A stretch of 7,870 nucleotides of DNA from Ramlibacter sp. GTDB lineage: Bacteria; Pseudomonadota; Gammaproteobacteria; Burkholderiales; Burkholderiaceae_C. The notes beneath the pieces were generated by a model, which had not been told where the DNA came from, made no database searches, and saw nothing but the letters and a program-made list of their open reading frames with translations. The DNA is taken from positions 1 through 7,870 of the forward strand of contig JANXVP010000439.1 of the NCBI GenBank assembly GCA_025351615.1. Reading direction: 5' to 3'. Position numbers and translations under genes: made by a program. Shown here one piece after another: positions 1 through 7,447 of this stretch. Position 1 is the first letter of the stretch. Every line of letters begins with the position of its first letter.

Positions 1-802
<802 letters not shown>

Positions 803-806
<4 letters not shown>

Positions 807-1579
807 ACGGTTTGCGGGCCGACCAACTCCTCGTCGAACGCGGGCTTGCCAGCTCCCGGTCGCAGGCGCAGCGGCTGATCGCTTCGGGCGTCCAGTGGCT
901 GGCGCCCGGCGGCTGGAAGCCTGTGGCCAAGAACGGCGACGAGCTTCCGGCAGTGGCCGAGATCGAGCTGCTGGACGCCTCCGAGGCGCGCTACGTCTCG
1001 CGCGGCGGCCTCAAGCTGGAAGCGGCGTTGAAAACCAGCGGCATCGACGTGAAGGGGAAGGATTGCCTTGACGTCGGTCAGTCCACCGGCGGCTTCACCG
1101 ACTGCCTGTTGCAGCTCGGTGCGGCGCAGGTCGTCGGCATCGACGTCGGCCAGGGCCAGTTGCACGCCAATATCCGCGCCGACGGGCGTGCGATCTGCAT
1201 CGAGCAGGTCAATGCCCGCAACCTCGATGCGCAGGAGTGGATCGCCGGGGAGGGCCGACCGGAGAATGCCGCGGCGCAATTCGACCTGGTGGTGGCCGAT
1301 GTGTCCTTTATCTCGCTCACCCTGGTGCTGCCCGCTGTTGCGCCGCTGGCGAAACAAGGCGCCCAGCTCCTGCTGCTGGTCAAGCCGCAGTTCGAGCTGC
1401 AGCCGGCGCAGATTGGCAAGCACGGACTGGTCAGGGACCCGGCGTCCTACCAGGTGGTGGAGCAGCGGATTCGCGACTGCTGCGCCGCGCTCGGCCTGCA
1501 GGTCCGGGCCTGGTTCGACAGCGCCATCACGGGCGGCGACGGCAACCGCGAGTTTTTTGTGCACGCGCAAAAACAATGA
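803..1579 (+). CDS. tlyA: TlyA family rRNA 2'-O-methyltransferase (annotated as hemolysin A in some genomes)
   Basis: The predicted protein has 258 residues. It has an N-terminal S4 RNA-binding domain (about residues 4-65, [13 protein letters not shown] onward) followed by an FtsJ-like SAM-dependent methyltransferase domain. The SAM loop is [11 protein letters not shown] (90-100). The K-D-K-E catalytic tetrad known from mycobacterial TlyA can be matched to K71 (SRGGLKL), D166 (VVADVSF), K194 (VKPQF) and E250 (GDGNREF). Characterised members 2'-O-methylate cytidines in 16S and/or 23S rRNA; which site applies here cannot be read from sequence. The 'hemolysin' label is historical. No ATG fits: TTG at 803 overlaps the ahcY stop (TTGA), and TTG at 812 would give the family-typical LRADQLL start, so the true N-terminus could be three residues shorter. 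Sitting downstream of ahcY is fitting, since its by-product is the AhcY substrate. Confidence 0.93.
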
Positions 1580-1580
1580 C

Positions 1581-1587
1581 GAGGAAG
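1581..1587 (+). promoter_or_regulatory. Ribosome binding site of metF
   Basis: GAGGAAG begins just after the tlyA stop codon and sits 6 bases before ATG 1594. It favours that start over the in-frame ATG at 1576, which overlaps the tlyA stop and has no such site. Confidence 0.7.
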
Positions 1588-1593
1588 CAGCAG

Positions 1594-2421
1594 ATGCCAT
1601 TCCCGATCAGCCTTGAATTCTTTCCGCCCAAGACGCCTGAAGGTGCGGACAAGCTGCGCATCGCACGGGCGGCGCTGTATGCGCTCAAGCCGGAATTCTG
1701 CTCGGTGACTTACGGCGCGGGGGGGTCCACCCAGGACGGCACCTTCGGCACCGTCGCGGAAATCCTGGAAGAGGGCGTCGGCGCGGCGTCGCATTTCTCC
1801 TGCATCGGAGCCACCCGCGCCAGCGTGCGGGAGCAGTTGACACGGCTCAAGACGATGGGCGTGAAGCGGCTGGTGGCGCTGCGCGGGGACCTGCCCAGCG
1901 GCTATGGCGCCGGCGGCGAATTCCAGTACGCAAGCGACCTGGTCGCGTTCGTGCGCGCGCAGACCGGCAGCGACTTTCGCATCGAGGTCGCCTGCTATCC
2001 GGAAGTGCACCCGCAAGCTCGCTCGCCCGATGCCGACCTGCAGGCGTTTGCCGCCAAAGTGCGCGCCGGGGCCGACTCGGCCATCACCCAGTACTTCTAC
2101 AACACCGACGCCTACTTCCGCTTCGTCGACGATGCACACCGCATCGGTGCGGATGTGCCTGTCGTTCCCGGCATCATGCCGATCACCAGTTCGACCCAGC
2201 TGCTGCGCTTTTCGGATGCCTGCGGCGCCGAGATTCCACGCTGGATCCGGCTGCGGCTCCAGGGCTTCGGCGACGATTCGGCATCCATCCGCGCGTTCGG
2301 CCTCGACGTCGTCACCGACCTGTGCGACCAGCTGCGCACCGCCGGCGCGCCGGGGCTGCATTTTTACACCATGAACCAGTCGGCGGCGACGCTGGAAATC
2401 TGCCGGAGGTTGATCCCGTGA
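1594..2421 (+). CDS. metF: 5,10-methylenetetrahydrofolate reductase
   Basis: The predicted protein has 275 residues, a normal length for a bacterial single-domain MetF. It is a soluble FAD-containing TIM-barrel enzyme that reduces 5,10-methylene-THF to 5-methyl-THF, the methyl donor for methionine synthase. Visible signatures are LEFFPPKT at the N-terminus, with E8 corresponding to the catalytic Glu28 of the E. coli enzyme; SVTYGAGGS (37-45); ALRGDLP (95-101), with D99 matching the E. coli Asp120 near the flavin; [10 protein letters not shown] (131-140); TQYFYN (165-170); and PGIMPITS (192-199). The start at 1594 is chosen because of the GAGGAAG site before it; ATG 1576 would add MTRKQQ. Its TGA stop overlaps the GTG start of the next gene. 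Together with ahcY it serves the activated-methyl cycle. Confidence 0.96.
   Translation: MPFPISLEFFPPKTPEGADKLRIARAALYALKPEFCSVTYGAGGSTQDGTFGTVAEILEEGVGAASHFSCIGATRASVREQLTRLKTMGVKRLVALRGDLPSGYGAGGEFQYASDLVAFVRAQTGSDFRIEVACYPEVHPQARSPDADLQAFAAKVRAGADSAITQYFYNTDAYFRFVDDAHRIGADVPVVPGIMPITSSTQLLRFSDACGAEIPRWIRLRLQGFGDDSASIRAFGLDVVTDLCDQLRTAGAPGLHFYTMNQSAATLEICRRLIP
2405..2410 (+). promoter_or_regulatory. Ribosome binding site of the RlpA-like gene
   Basis: GGAGGT lies inside the last codons of metF, 7 bases before GTG 2418. It is a near-perfect anti-16S match and it decides the GTG start: the downstream reading frame then begins with a signal peptide. Confidence 0.75.
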
Positions 2422-2888
2422 AACACTTTCTTTGCATTGCACTGCTGGCTTGCGCCGCCTCATCGGCGCTGGCGCAGCAGGAGGGGCCGCAGGTCATTGA
2501 AACCAGCGAGGCGGTGGCAGCCGCAATTGCCGAGGCGACCCCGCTCGCTTCCGAAACCGCCACCGCCACCGTGACGGTAGGCGAGGTGCTGGCGCGCCTG
2601 GAGACGGGCATTGCCTCCTGGTACGGTGGCCGCTTCCATGGCCGCAAAACCGCCAGCGGGGAGGCCTTCAACATGGACGCCCTCACCGCCGCCCATCGCA
2701 ATCTCCCCTTTGGCAGCTGGGTGCGCGTGCGCAACCTGGGCAATGGCCGCAGCGTCGATGTCCGGATCAACGACCGCGGCCCGTACATCAAGCGCCGCAT
2801 CATCGACCTGAGCCGGGCAGCGGCGCGCGCTCTGGGGGTGGAAGGAACCCATCAGGTGGAGATTTCGCTGCTCGATCAACGTCGCTGA
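2418..2888 (+). CDS. Short RlpA-like septal ring / murein protein without SPOR domain
   Basis: The predicted protein has 156 residues, starts at GTG and overlaps the metF stop by four bases (GTGA). Residues 1-19 form a signal peptide ([18 protein letters not shown], cleavage likely after ALA). LLAC at residues 9-12 also resembles a lipobox, so lipoprotein export cannot be excluded. After an Ala/Glu/Thr-rich stretch (20-60) comes the RlpA double-psi beta-barrel: GIASWYG (64-70), KTASGEAFN (78-86), [14 protein letters not shown] (89-102), [10 protein letters not shown] (114-123). E82, H93 and D119 match residues conserved in RlpA lytic transglycosylases, which cleave peptide-free glycan at the division site. 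E. coli RlpA is over twice as long and ends in a SPOR domain that targets denuded septal glycan; none is present here. Catalytic activity and septal location are therefore inference. The family call is firm. Confidence 0.9.
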   Translation: MKHFLCIALLACAASSALAQQEGPQVIETSEAVAAAIAEATPLASETATATVTVGEVLARLETGIASWYGGRFHGRKTASGEAFNMDALTAAHRNLPFGSWVRVRNLGNGRSVDVRINDRGPYIKRRIIDLSRAAARALGVEGTHQVEISLLDQRR

Positions 2889-2911
2889 CGACGCGTCCCC
2901 CAACTGCGGGT

Positions 2912-2939
2912 TTGTGGAATTCCGCCCCTTTGGTACATT
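2912..2939 (+). promoter_or_regulatory. Possible weak sigma-70 promoter for the gene at 2968
   Basis: TTGTGG (2912-2917) and TACATT (2934-2939) are separated by 16 bases in the 79-bp gap between the RlpA-like gene and the next gene. The -35 matches three of six consensus positions and the -10 four of six. This is plausible because the gap breaks the tight packing upstream, but such matches occur by chance. Confidence 0.3.
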
Positions 2940-2955
2940 TTGGCAAACAAAGGGC

Positions 2956-2960
2956 GGGAG
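2956..2960 (+). promoter_or_regulatory. Ribosome binding site of the gene at 2968
   Basis: GGGAG lies 7 bases before ATG 2968. It supports that start over an in-frame GTG at 2914, which would place 18 non-signal residues in front of the signal peptide. Confidence 0.6.
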
Positions 2961-2967
2961 CAATCGC

Positions 2968-3588
2968 ATGAGACGAGTTGTGTTGCCGATCGGGGCTTTC
3001 TTCATTGGATTTGTCGCCGGACCGGTGGCTGCGCAGTACCGGTGCCCCGCACCGAATGGCGCGGTCTATCAGTCTTCGACGCCTTGCCAGGTCAGGAGCG
3101 ACAGCAGGAACGCCGCGACGGAAAAGGCCGGTGGTGGGTCGCGCAGCCGTGACGGCGTCACCTACTACGGCCCGGCGCAGTCTGATTCTCGCTACCAGCA
3201 GGCGCCGCCGTCCATCGGCGAAGCGCCGGCGCAACTCAAGTACATGAGCCCCCGCTGCAGTTCGCTAAACGACGCACTGCGGACCGCAGCGGCTCGGGGC
3301 CTGACTTACGACACGGTGTCCAGGATGCGCAAGGACTATCAATCGGAATGCGCGGAAGACGAAAGCGAAGCCCGGGGACGGCTGTCGGACGAAATGCGCG
3401 ACAAGTCCAGCCAGAAGCGTGAAGCGCGGTTGAACGAGGCCCGGGAGCGCGACCGCGGCGCGCTGCGTCTGGAGCAATGCGGCGAGTCCAAGCGAATCCT
3501 GGTGACCAAGCGCGCCCGCACCGACCTCACGGAAGGTGAAAAGGCGGAACTGCAACGCTTCGAGACGAACTACAAAGCTCGCTGCTGA
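2968..3588 (+). CDS. Exported six-cysteine protein with a DUF4124-like N-terminal motif, function unknown
   Basis: The predicted protein has 206 residues. Residues 1-22 are a classical signal peptide (MRRVV, hydrophobic core, cleavage after VAA), so it should be periplasmic. The mature protein opens with YRCPAPNGAVYQSSTPC, resembling the short DUF4124-type strand motif of small beta- and gammaproteobacterial exported proteins, here flanked by C26 and C40. Residues 41-90 are low-complexity (Gly, Ser, Arg, Pro). The C-terminal half is highly charged and probably helical, with further cysteines at 97, 128, 171 and at the last residue, 206. Six cysteines in an exported protein suggest disulphide bonds. 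Nothing visible indicates an enzyme. The gene is convergent with paaE, only 15 bp apart, and probably lies outside the paa operon's function. The DUF4124 assignment is from pattern memory and moderate at best. Confidence 0.8.
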   Translation: MRRVVLPIGAFFIGFVAGPVAAQYRCPAPNGAVYQSSTPCQVRSDSRNAATEKAGGGSRSRDGVTYYGPAQSDSRYQQAPPSIGEAPAQLKYMSPRCSSLNDALRTAAARGLTYDTVSRMRKDYQSECAEDESEARGRLSDEMRDKSSQKREARLNEARERDRGALRLEQCGESKRILVTKRARTDLTEGEKAELQRFETNYKARC

Positions 3589-3603
3589 TCGACTGGGCCG
3601 CGC

Positions 3604-4713
3604 TCAGCGTTCGTCGTAGCTCACAACCAGCGTCGCGGTGAGCGGACGGGACTGGCAGGTGAGCACGAATCCCGCGTCGATCTCCCATTGCTCCAGCGTG
3701 AAGTTCCTGTCCATCGTCACGCGACCCTCGAGCACGCGCGCGCGACAGGTGCAGCAGACGCCGCCCTTGCAGGAATAGGGCAGGTCGAGCCCGGCGTCGA
3801 GCGCCGCGTCGAGCACATGGTCCTGCGGCCCCAAGGCCAGCGAATGGGTCTTGCCGTCCAGCACGACCTGGAGCTGTGTCACGCCCAAAGAAGCGTCGGT
3901 TGTGGTGGCTGATGGGCCTGCGCGGAGCGTGGCCGGTCTCGTCGCGGGTGGCGCCGACACGCTACCGGAATGGAAGCGCTCGGCATGCACGCGGTCAGGC
4001 GCCAATCCGGCGGCGAGCAGGGCGCGCCGGGTTGCGTCGATCATTCCTTCGGGCCCGCACAGGAACGCTTCGTCGATGCTTTCGGCCGCTAGCAGTGTCC
4101 GCAGCAGTGCGTCGACCTTGGCTTCATCGATGCGGCCGTGAAGCAAGGCCGTTTCCTGCGGCTGCCGCGACAGCAGGTGGATTAGCGCGAGGCGGGCCGG
4201 ATAGCGGTCTTTCAGATCCTGCAGGGCTTCGCTGAACATGATGGTGCCGACCCGCTGATTGCCATAGACCAGTGTGAAACACGACAGCGTCTCAGCGGCA
4301 AGCGTGGTGGCGATGATGGACAGCAGCGGGGTGATACCGGAGCCCGCGGCAAAGCCGACGCGGTGGCGAGCGCCCGCGACACGGGGGGTGAAGCGTCCGT
4401 CGGGCGGCATCACTTCGACCGTGTCGCCGGGCCGCAGTGTCTGCACCGCCCAGCGCGAAAAGCGGCCGCCTGCGACCGGCTTGATGCCAATCTCGACCTC
4501 GCCCAGCTGCACGTAACGCTGGTGCGCACTGCAGATCGAATAGCTGCGGCGTTCTTCACGGCCCTCCAGCATGGCCCGCAAGGTGAGAAACTGGCCAGGC
4601 CGGAAATCGAAGTCGCCGCGCAACGCCTGCGGCACCTGGAAGGTGAGAACCGCGGCGCCGGCAGCCTCGGGGCGGATGCGATGCAGACGCAGCGGATGAA
4701 AGTGGACAGCCAT
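3604..4713 (-). CDS. paaE: Phenylacetyl-CoA epoxidase reductase subunit PaaE
   Basis: The predicted protein has 369 residues. This is the electron-transfer subunit that passes electrons from NAD(P)H via FAD and a 2Fe-2S cluster to the PaaA di-iron centre. Domains in order are an FAD-binding ferredoxin-reductase barrel with RSYS (56-59), an NAD(P)-binding domain with GFAAGSGITP (120-129) and FLCGPEGM (217-224), and a C-terminal plant-type ferredoxin domain with cluster cysteines C315, C320 and C323 (CKGGVCCTC) plus C353 (LTCQSRP). An Ala/Thr/Pro-rich linker (about 251-276) joins the last two and appears longer than in E. coli PaaE. The start is MAVHFHPL at 4713, 17 bases after the paaD stop; an in-frame extension upstream to 4842 is a shadow of paaD. 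The ribosome binding site is weak (AGGA, about 15 bases away), suggesting dependence on upstream translation. Last gene of the operon in view. Confidence 0.96.
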   Translation of the reverse strand: MAVHFHPLRLHRIRPEAAGAAVLTFQVPQALRGDFDFRPGQFLTLRAMLEGREERRSYSICSAHQRYVQLGEVEIGIKPVAGGRFSRWAVQTLRPGDTVEVMPPDGRFTPRVAGARHRVGFAAGSGITPLLSIIATTLAAETLSCFTLVYGNQRVGTIMFSEALQDLKDRYPARLALIHLLSRQPQETALLHGRIDEAKVDALLRTLLAAESIDEAFLCGPEGMIDATRRALLAAGLAPDRVHAERFHSGSVSAPPATRPATLRAGPSATTTDASLGVTQLQVVLDGKTHSLALGPQDHVLDAALDAGLDLPYSCKGGVCCTCRARVLEGRVTMDRNFTLEQWEIDAGFVLTCQSRPLTATLVVSYDER

Positions 4714-4730
4714 GTGACGCTGGCGCAGTC

Positions 4731-5234
4731 CTAATAGGGCTTGAAGTAGTCGAACGGCTCGAGGCACTCCAGGCACTTGTACAGCGCCTTGCAGGCGGTG
4801 GAGCCGAAGTGCGAGGTCTCCGTCGTGTTGCCCGAACCGCACTGCGGGCAGGCCACGCGCTCACCAGCGTTGCCGCGGCGCGTGTGCAATCGCATGACGC
4901 GCTCCCCTGTCTGCGCGGTGTGTGGCGGGGCAATGCCGTACTCGCGCAATTTTTCCTTTGCCGCTTCGCTGATCCAGTCGGTGGTCCAGGCCGGGGCCAG
5001 GCGGGTCACCACCTTCACCCGCATGCCCTCGCCGGTAAGTGCGGCACGGATATCGTCTCCGATCTGTCCCAGCGCCGGACAAGCGCTGTAGGTCGGTGTG
5101 AGCACGACTTCGATGGTGCCGTCGCGCTCATTCACTTCGCGCAGGATGCCGAGTTCGCGAATCGAGACCACCGGAATTTCCGGATCCGGGACTGTTTCGA
5201 GCAGCGCCCATGCCCGTTCGGTGCAAGTCACCAC
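4731..5234 (-). CDS. paaD: Phenylacetate epoxidase assembly protein PaaD (MIP18/DUF59 family)
   Basis: The predicted protein has 167 residues, normal for PaaD. The N-terminal half is a MIP18/DUF59 domain, with VPDPEIPVVSIRELGI (15-30) and the conserved PTYSACPALGQI (47-58) carrying C52. The C-terminal tail has CPQC (129-132), then SHFGSTACKALYKCLECLEPF with C148, C154 and C157, a zinc-ribbon-like arrangement typical of PaaD. Related proteins act in Fe-S cluster assembly, and PaaD is thought to help mature the iron centres of the epoxidase; it is not part of the purified catalytic complex. It starts with two consecutive GTG codons (5234 and 5231); the second overlaps the paaC stop as GTGA. No ATG is available and no strong ribosome binding site is seen, so translational coupling to paaC is likely. 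Confidence 0.95.
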   Translation of the reverse strand: MVTCTERAWALLETVPDPEIPVVSIRELGILREVNERDGTIEVVLTPTYSACPALGQIGDDIRAALTGEGMRVKVVTRLAPAWTTDWISEAAKEKLREYGIAPPHTAQTGERVMRLHTRRGNAGERVACPQCGSGNTTETSHFGSTACKALYKCLECLEPFDYFKPY

Positions 5235-6103
5235 GTCGCGTCCGGGTGCTGCCGCGCCAGGCTTTGCATGTCGGCCAGCAAGTCGGCCAGGTGCTCTGAA
5301 TGCAGGCCGTGCTTGCCGCGCGGGCGCAACCCCTGGTTGCCGGGACGATTCAGCGTGGCTTCGGCCAGGGCGTCATCGACGTCGCGGTCCCAGCCGGGGC
5401 GCAGGGTGCGTGGATCCGCTGCCGCGCCATCGGCAACGGCGGCAAGTTCCAGGTCGGACACAGTCCAGAATTCTTCCGTGTAGGGCAACAAGGTGTTCAG
5501 GGCGGTTTGCGTGCGTGCATGCGATTCTTGCGTGCCGTCGCCCAGCCGCACCAGCCAGTCGCGCGAATGCCGAAGGTGGTAGCGCGCTTCCTTGAAAGAC
5601 CTGGCCGCGATGGCCGCCAGCTGCGAATCGGTCGATGCCTGCAACGCATCCCAAAGCCGCTGCATGAAAGCGCTGTACAGGAAGTTGCGCACGATCGTGA
5701 TCGCGTAATCGCGGTCGGTCCCGTTCGCGGCTGAAGGCGTTGCGTGGTGCGGCAACTCCAGCAGCGTGAAGTTGCGGAACTCCGTGGGCCCGCGAAAGTA
5801 GGCCAGGCTGTCTTCGGTCGCGCCGCCGGCTTTGAGCGCCGCCGGGCCGCCCCAAGGCGCGAACGCCCCCTCGGGGGGCAGCGCAGCGGCCTCGGCCGCA
5901 CGCGTTGGGGCGTTGATCACGGTTGCCGCGTGCTGGTAAAGCAGGCGGGCCTGGCCGATCAGGTCGAGGCTGATGTTGGCCATCGCGATGTCTTCCTCCA
6001 GCACCGGGCCGTGCGCGCACCATTGCGCATTGCGCTGGCCCAGCACCAGCGCGTTATCCGCCAGATGCAGCAGGCACGCCGGCGGCGCCGTGGTCGCGGC
6101 CAT
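5228..6103 (-). CDS. paaC: Phenylacetyl-CoA epoxidase structural subunit PaaC, with in-frame repeat insertion
   Basis: The predicted protein has 291 residues, about 40 more than the roughly 248 of E. coli PaaC. It is a ferritin-like helical protein that pairs with PaaA in the epoxidase core but does not itself perform the oxidation. Conserved family blocks are ADNALVLGQRNAQWC (15-29), EEDIAMANISLDLIGQAR (36-53), RSFKEARYHLRHSRDWLVRLGDG (168-190), DPRTLRPGW (230-238) and KHGLHSEHL (264-272). Between LLYQHAAT (about 54-61) and EDSLAYFRG (about 97-105), where E. coli has a short loop of about nine residues, there is an Ala/Pro/Gly-rich stretch of nearly 40, including LPPEGAFAPWGGPAAL, encoded by the palindromic element at 5848-5912. 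The frame stays open. ATG 6103 overlaps the paaB stop (TGATG); a GTG at 6106 is an alternative. Its stop overlaps paaD. Confidence 0.96.
   Translation of the reverse strand: MAATTAPPACLLHLADNALVLGQRNAQWCAHGPVLEEDIAMANISLDLIGQARLLYQHAATVINAPTRAAEAAALPPEGAFAPWGGPAALKAGGATEDSLAYFRGPTEFRNFTLLELPHHATPSAANGTDRDYAITIVRNFLYSAFMQRLWDALQASTDSQLAAIAARSFKEARYHLRHSRDWLVRLGDGTQESHARTQTALNTLLPYTEEFWTVSDLELAAVADGAAADPRTLRPGWDRDVDDALAEATLNRPGNQGLRPRGKHGLHSEHLADLLADMQSLARQHPDATW
5848..5912. repeat. GC-rich multi-hairpin palindromic element inside paaC
   Basis: Outer inverted repeat CGCCCCAA (5848-5855) / TTGGGGCG (5905-5912) encloses two perfect hairpins: GCCCCC-TCG-GGGGGC (5865-5879) and GCGGCC-TC-GGCCGC (5886-5899). 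A third arm pair, GCGCC (5836-5840) / GGCGC (5856-5860), and a 9-bp direct repeat CGCCGCCGG (5821-5829 and 5837-5845) flank it. The segment matches in kind the palindromic repeats I associate with intergenic spaces in Comamonadaceae genomes; that comparison is from memory. Read on the minus strand it contributes PaaC residues about 64-86 without a stop or frameshift. The inverted repeats are seen directly; mobility is inferred. Confidence 0.7.
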
Positions 6104-6396
6104 CACATGTGGCCGACTTCGTCGGGGATGTCATAGAACGTCGGATGGCGGTAGATCTTGTCTCCGGCCGGATCGAAGAACTCGGCCTTGTCGTCCGGCA
6201 GGCTGGCGGTGATCTGCGCGGAGGCCACCACCCAGATGCTCACGCCTTCCTGGCGCCGGGTGTAGACATCGCGCGCCATCTGCAGCGCCTGCTGGGCATC
6301 GACCGCGTGCAGGCTGCCGCAATGCTTGTGTTCCAGGCCCTGCTTGCTGCGCACGAATATCTCCCAGAGGGGCCATTCCGTGCGGGCATCGCTCAT
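6103..6396 (-). CDS. paaB: Phenylacetyl-CoA epoxidase subunit PaaB
   Basis: The predicted protein has 97 residues, close to the 95 of E. coli PaaB. It is a small subunit required for epoxidase activity, thought to organise contacts between the PaaA-PaaC core and the rest of the complex; it carries no metal centre. The sequence shows family-typical blocks [24 protein letters not shown] (8-31), [16 protein letters not shown] (33-48), the SIWVV strand (53-57) and the C-terminal region [25 protein letters not shown]. The start ATG 6396 overlaps the paaA stop as ATGA, and a good ribosome binding site AAAGAGG (6401-6407) lies 4 bases upstream, inside the end of paaA. The frame stays open far upstream to about 7551, but that part is a shadow of paaA. 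Identification is firm. Confidence 0.96.
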   Translation of the reverse strand: MSDARTEWPLWEIFVRSKQGLEHKHCGSLHAVDAQQALQMARDVYTRRQEGVSIWVVASAQITASLPDDKAEFFDPAGDKIYRHPTFYDIPDEVGHM

Positions 6397-7403
6397 GCGG
6401 CCTCTTTCAGCTGCCTGGCCTGTTGCTTGCGGGCATGGGCAAGCGCGGCATCCCGCACCCATTGGCCGTCCGCATGGGCCTTGACGCGGGTCGCGAGCCG
6501 TTCCTTGTTGCATGGGCCCTGGCCATTCACCACCGCCCAGAAGTCGTCCCAGTCGATCGCGCCGTAGTCGTAGTGCTGGCGCTGTTCGTTCCACTTCAGG
6601 TCGGCGTCGGGCAAGTTGACGCCCAGAATTTTTGCCTGCGGCACCGTGGCGTCCACAAATTTCTGGCGCAGGTCGTCGTTGCTGATGCGCTTGATCCCCC
6701 ACCGCATCCCCTGGGCGGAGTTCGGGCTGTCGGCATCGGGCGGGCCGAACATCGCGAGCACCGGCCAGTACCACCGGTTGACCGCGTCCTGCACCATCTC
6801 GCGCTGGGCGGCCGTTCCCCGCATCTGGGTCATCAGGCTTTCGAAGCCCTGGCGCTGGTGGAAACTTTCTTCCTTGCAGATGCGGATCATCGCGCGAGCG
6901 TACGGACCGTAGGAGCATCGGCAGATCGGCACCTGATTCATGATCGCTGCGCCGTCGACCAGCCAGCCGATCACGCCGACGTCCGACCAGGTGGGCGTCG
7001 GATAGTTGAAGATCGAGCTGTACTTGGCCTTGCCGCTGTGCAGCGCATCGAGCAGCGCGTCGCGGCTGACGCCCAGCGTTTCGGCGGCGGAGTACAGGTA
7101 CAGGCCGTGACCGCCTTCGTCCTGCACCTTCGCCAGCAGGATGGCCTTGCGTTTGAGCGACGGCGCGCGCGAAATCCAGTTGCCCTCGGGCTGCATGCCG
7201 ATGATTTCGCTGTGCGCATGCTGGCTGATCTGCCGAACCAGCGTCTTGCGGTAGGCGTCGGGCATCCAGTCCTGGGGCTCGATCTTGCGGTCGTCCTCCA
7301 TCTTTCGGTCGAAGCGCTGTTGCCGCCCGGCGCTGTGCGCATCGGGTGCCGCTTCGAGCTCGCCCGTCCGCGGCTCGGGCAGGTCCATCGCATGGGTGTC
7401 CAT
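6393..7403 (-). CDS. paaA: Phenylacetyl-CoA 1,2-epoxidase catalytic subunit PaaA
   Basis: The predicted protein has 336 residues from ATG 7403. It is the ferritin-like di-iron subunit that inserts an oxygen atom into the aromatic ring of phenylacetyl-CoA, forming the 1,2-epoxide. Blocks include [14 protein letters not shown] (42-55), [10 protein letters not shown] (61-70) with a probable iron ligand E66, the first ExxH motif EGGH (96-99) in [23 protein letters not shown] (127-135), and the second ExxH ESFH (179-182) in [13 protein letters not shown], followed by the conserved SPNSA and GxxCNxERL. From about residue 35 it matches E. coli PaaA closely; the preceding 30 residues, rich in Pro, Glu and Asp, are longer than in E. 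coli. ATG 7421 would add MPIILP, but those codons (CCT ATA ATT TTG) are AT-rich, include rare ATA and contain a perfect -10 box, so I prefer 7403; ATG 7388 is also possible. First gene of paaABCDE. Confidence 0.96.
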   Translation of the reverse strand: MDTHAMDLPEPRTGELEAAPDAHSAGRQQRFDRKMEDDRKIEPQDWMPDAYRKTLVRQISQHAHSEIIGMQPEGNWISRAPSLKRKAILLAKVQDEGGHGLYLYSAAETLGVSRDALLDALHSGKAKYSSIFNYPTPTWSDVGVIGWLVDGAAIMNQVPICRCSYGPYARAMIRICKEESFHQRQGFESLMTQMRGTAAQREMVQDAVNRWYWPVLAMFGPPDADSPNSAQGMRWGIKRISNDDLRQKFVDATVPQAKILGVNLPDADLKWNEQRQHYDYGAIDWDDFWAVVNGQGPCNKERLATRVKAHADGQWVRDAALAHARKQQARQLKEAA

Positions 7404-7410
7404 GGGCAAA

Positions 7411-7416
7411 ATTATA
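7411..7416 (-). promoter_or_regulatory. Perfect -10 box of the paaA promoter
   Basis: TATAAT on the minus strand (7416 to 7411), in an otherwise GC-rich setting, ends 7 bases before ATG 7403. The position 17 bp upstream reads CCGAAG, which is not a -35 box. A strong -10 without a -35 fits a promoter that needs an activator, or regulation through the adjoining inverted repeat. Transcription from here would begin at or next to the A of ATG 7403. Confidence 0.55.
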
Positions 7417-7447
7417 GGCATTCACCCACCAGTCTTCGGTGAGTGCC
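7417..7447. promoter_or_regulatory. Imperfect inverted repeat adjoining the paaA -10 box, candidate operator
   Basis: GGCATTCACC (7417-7426), 11 bases, GGTGAGTGCC (7438-7447): nine of ten positions are complementary. Half-site centres are 21 bp apart, two helical turns, as expected for a dimeric regulator. The repeat directly adjoins TATAAT and covers the -35 region. On the minus-strand RNA the second arm would contain GGTGAATGCC, that is, the alternative ATG 7421, so a hairpin hiding that start is an alternative reading. Confidence 0.5.

Noticed and set aside
3584..3608. GCTGA / TCAGC inverted repeat between the convergent genes, as a terminator
   Set aside because: The arms are mainly the two TGA stop codons facing each other, the stem is only 5 bp with a 15-base loop, and there is no T-run.
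4714..4842. In-frame N-terminal extension of PaaE into paaD
   Set aside because: The extension does not resemble PaaE, while MAVHFHPL at 4713 gives the usual N-terminus just after the paaD stop.
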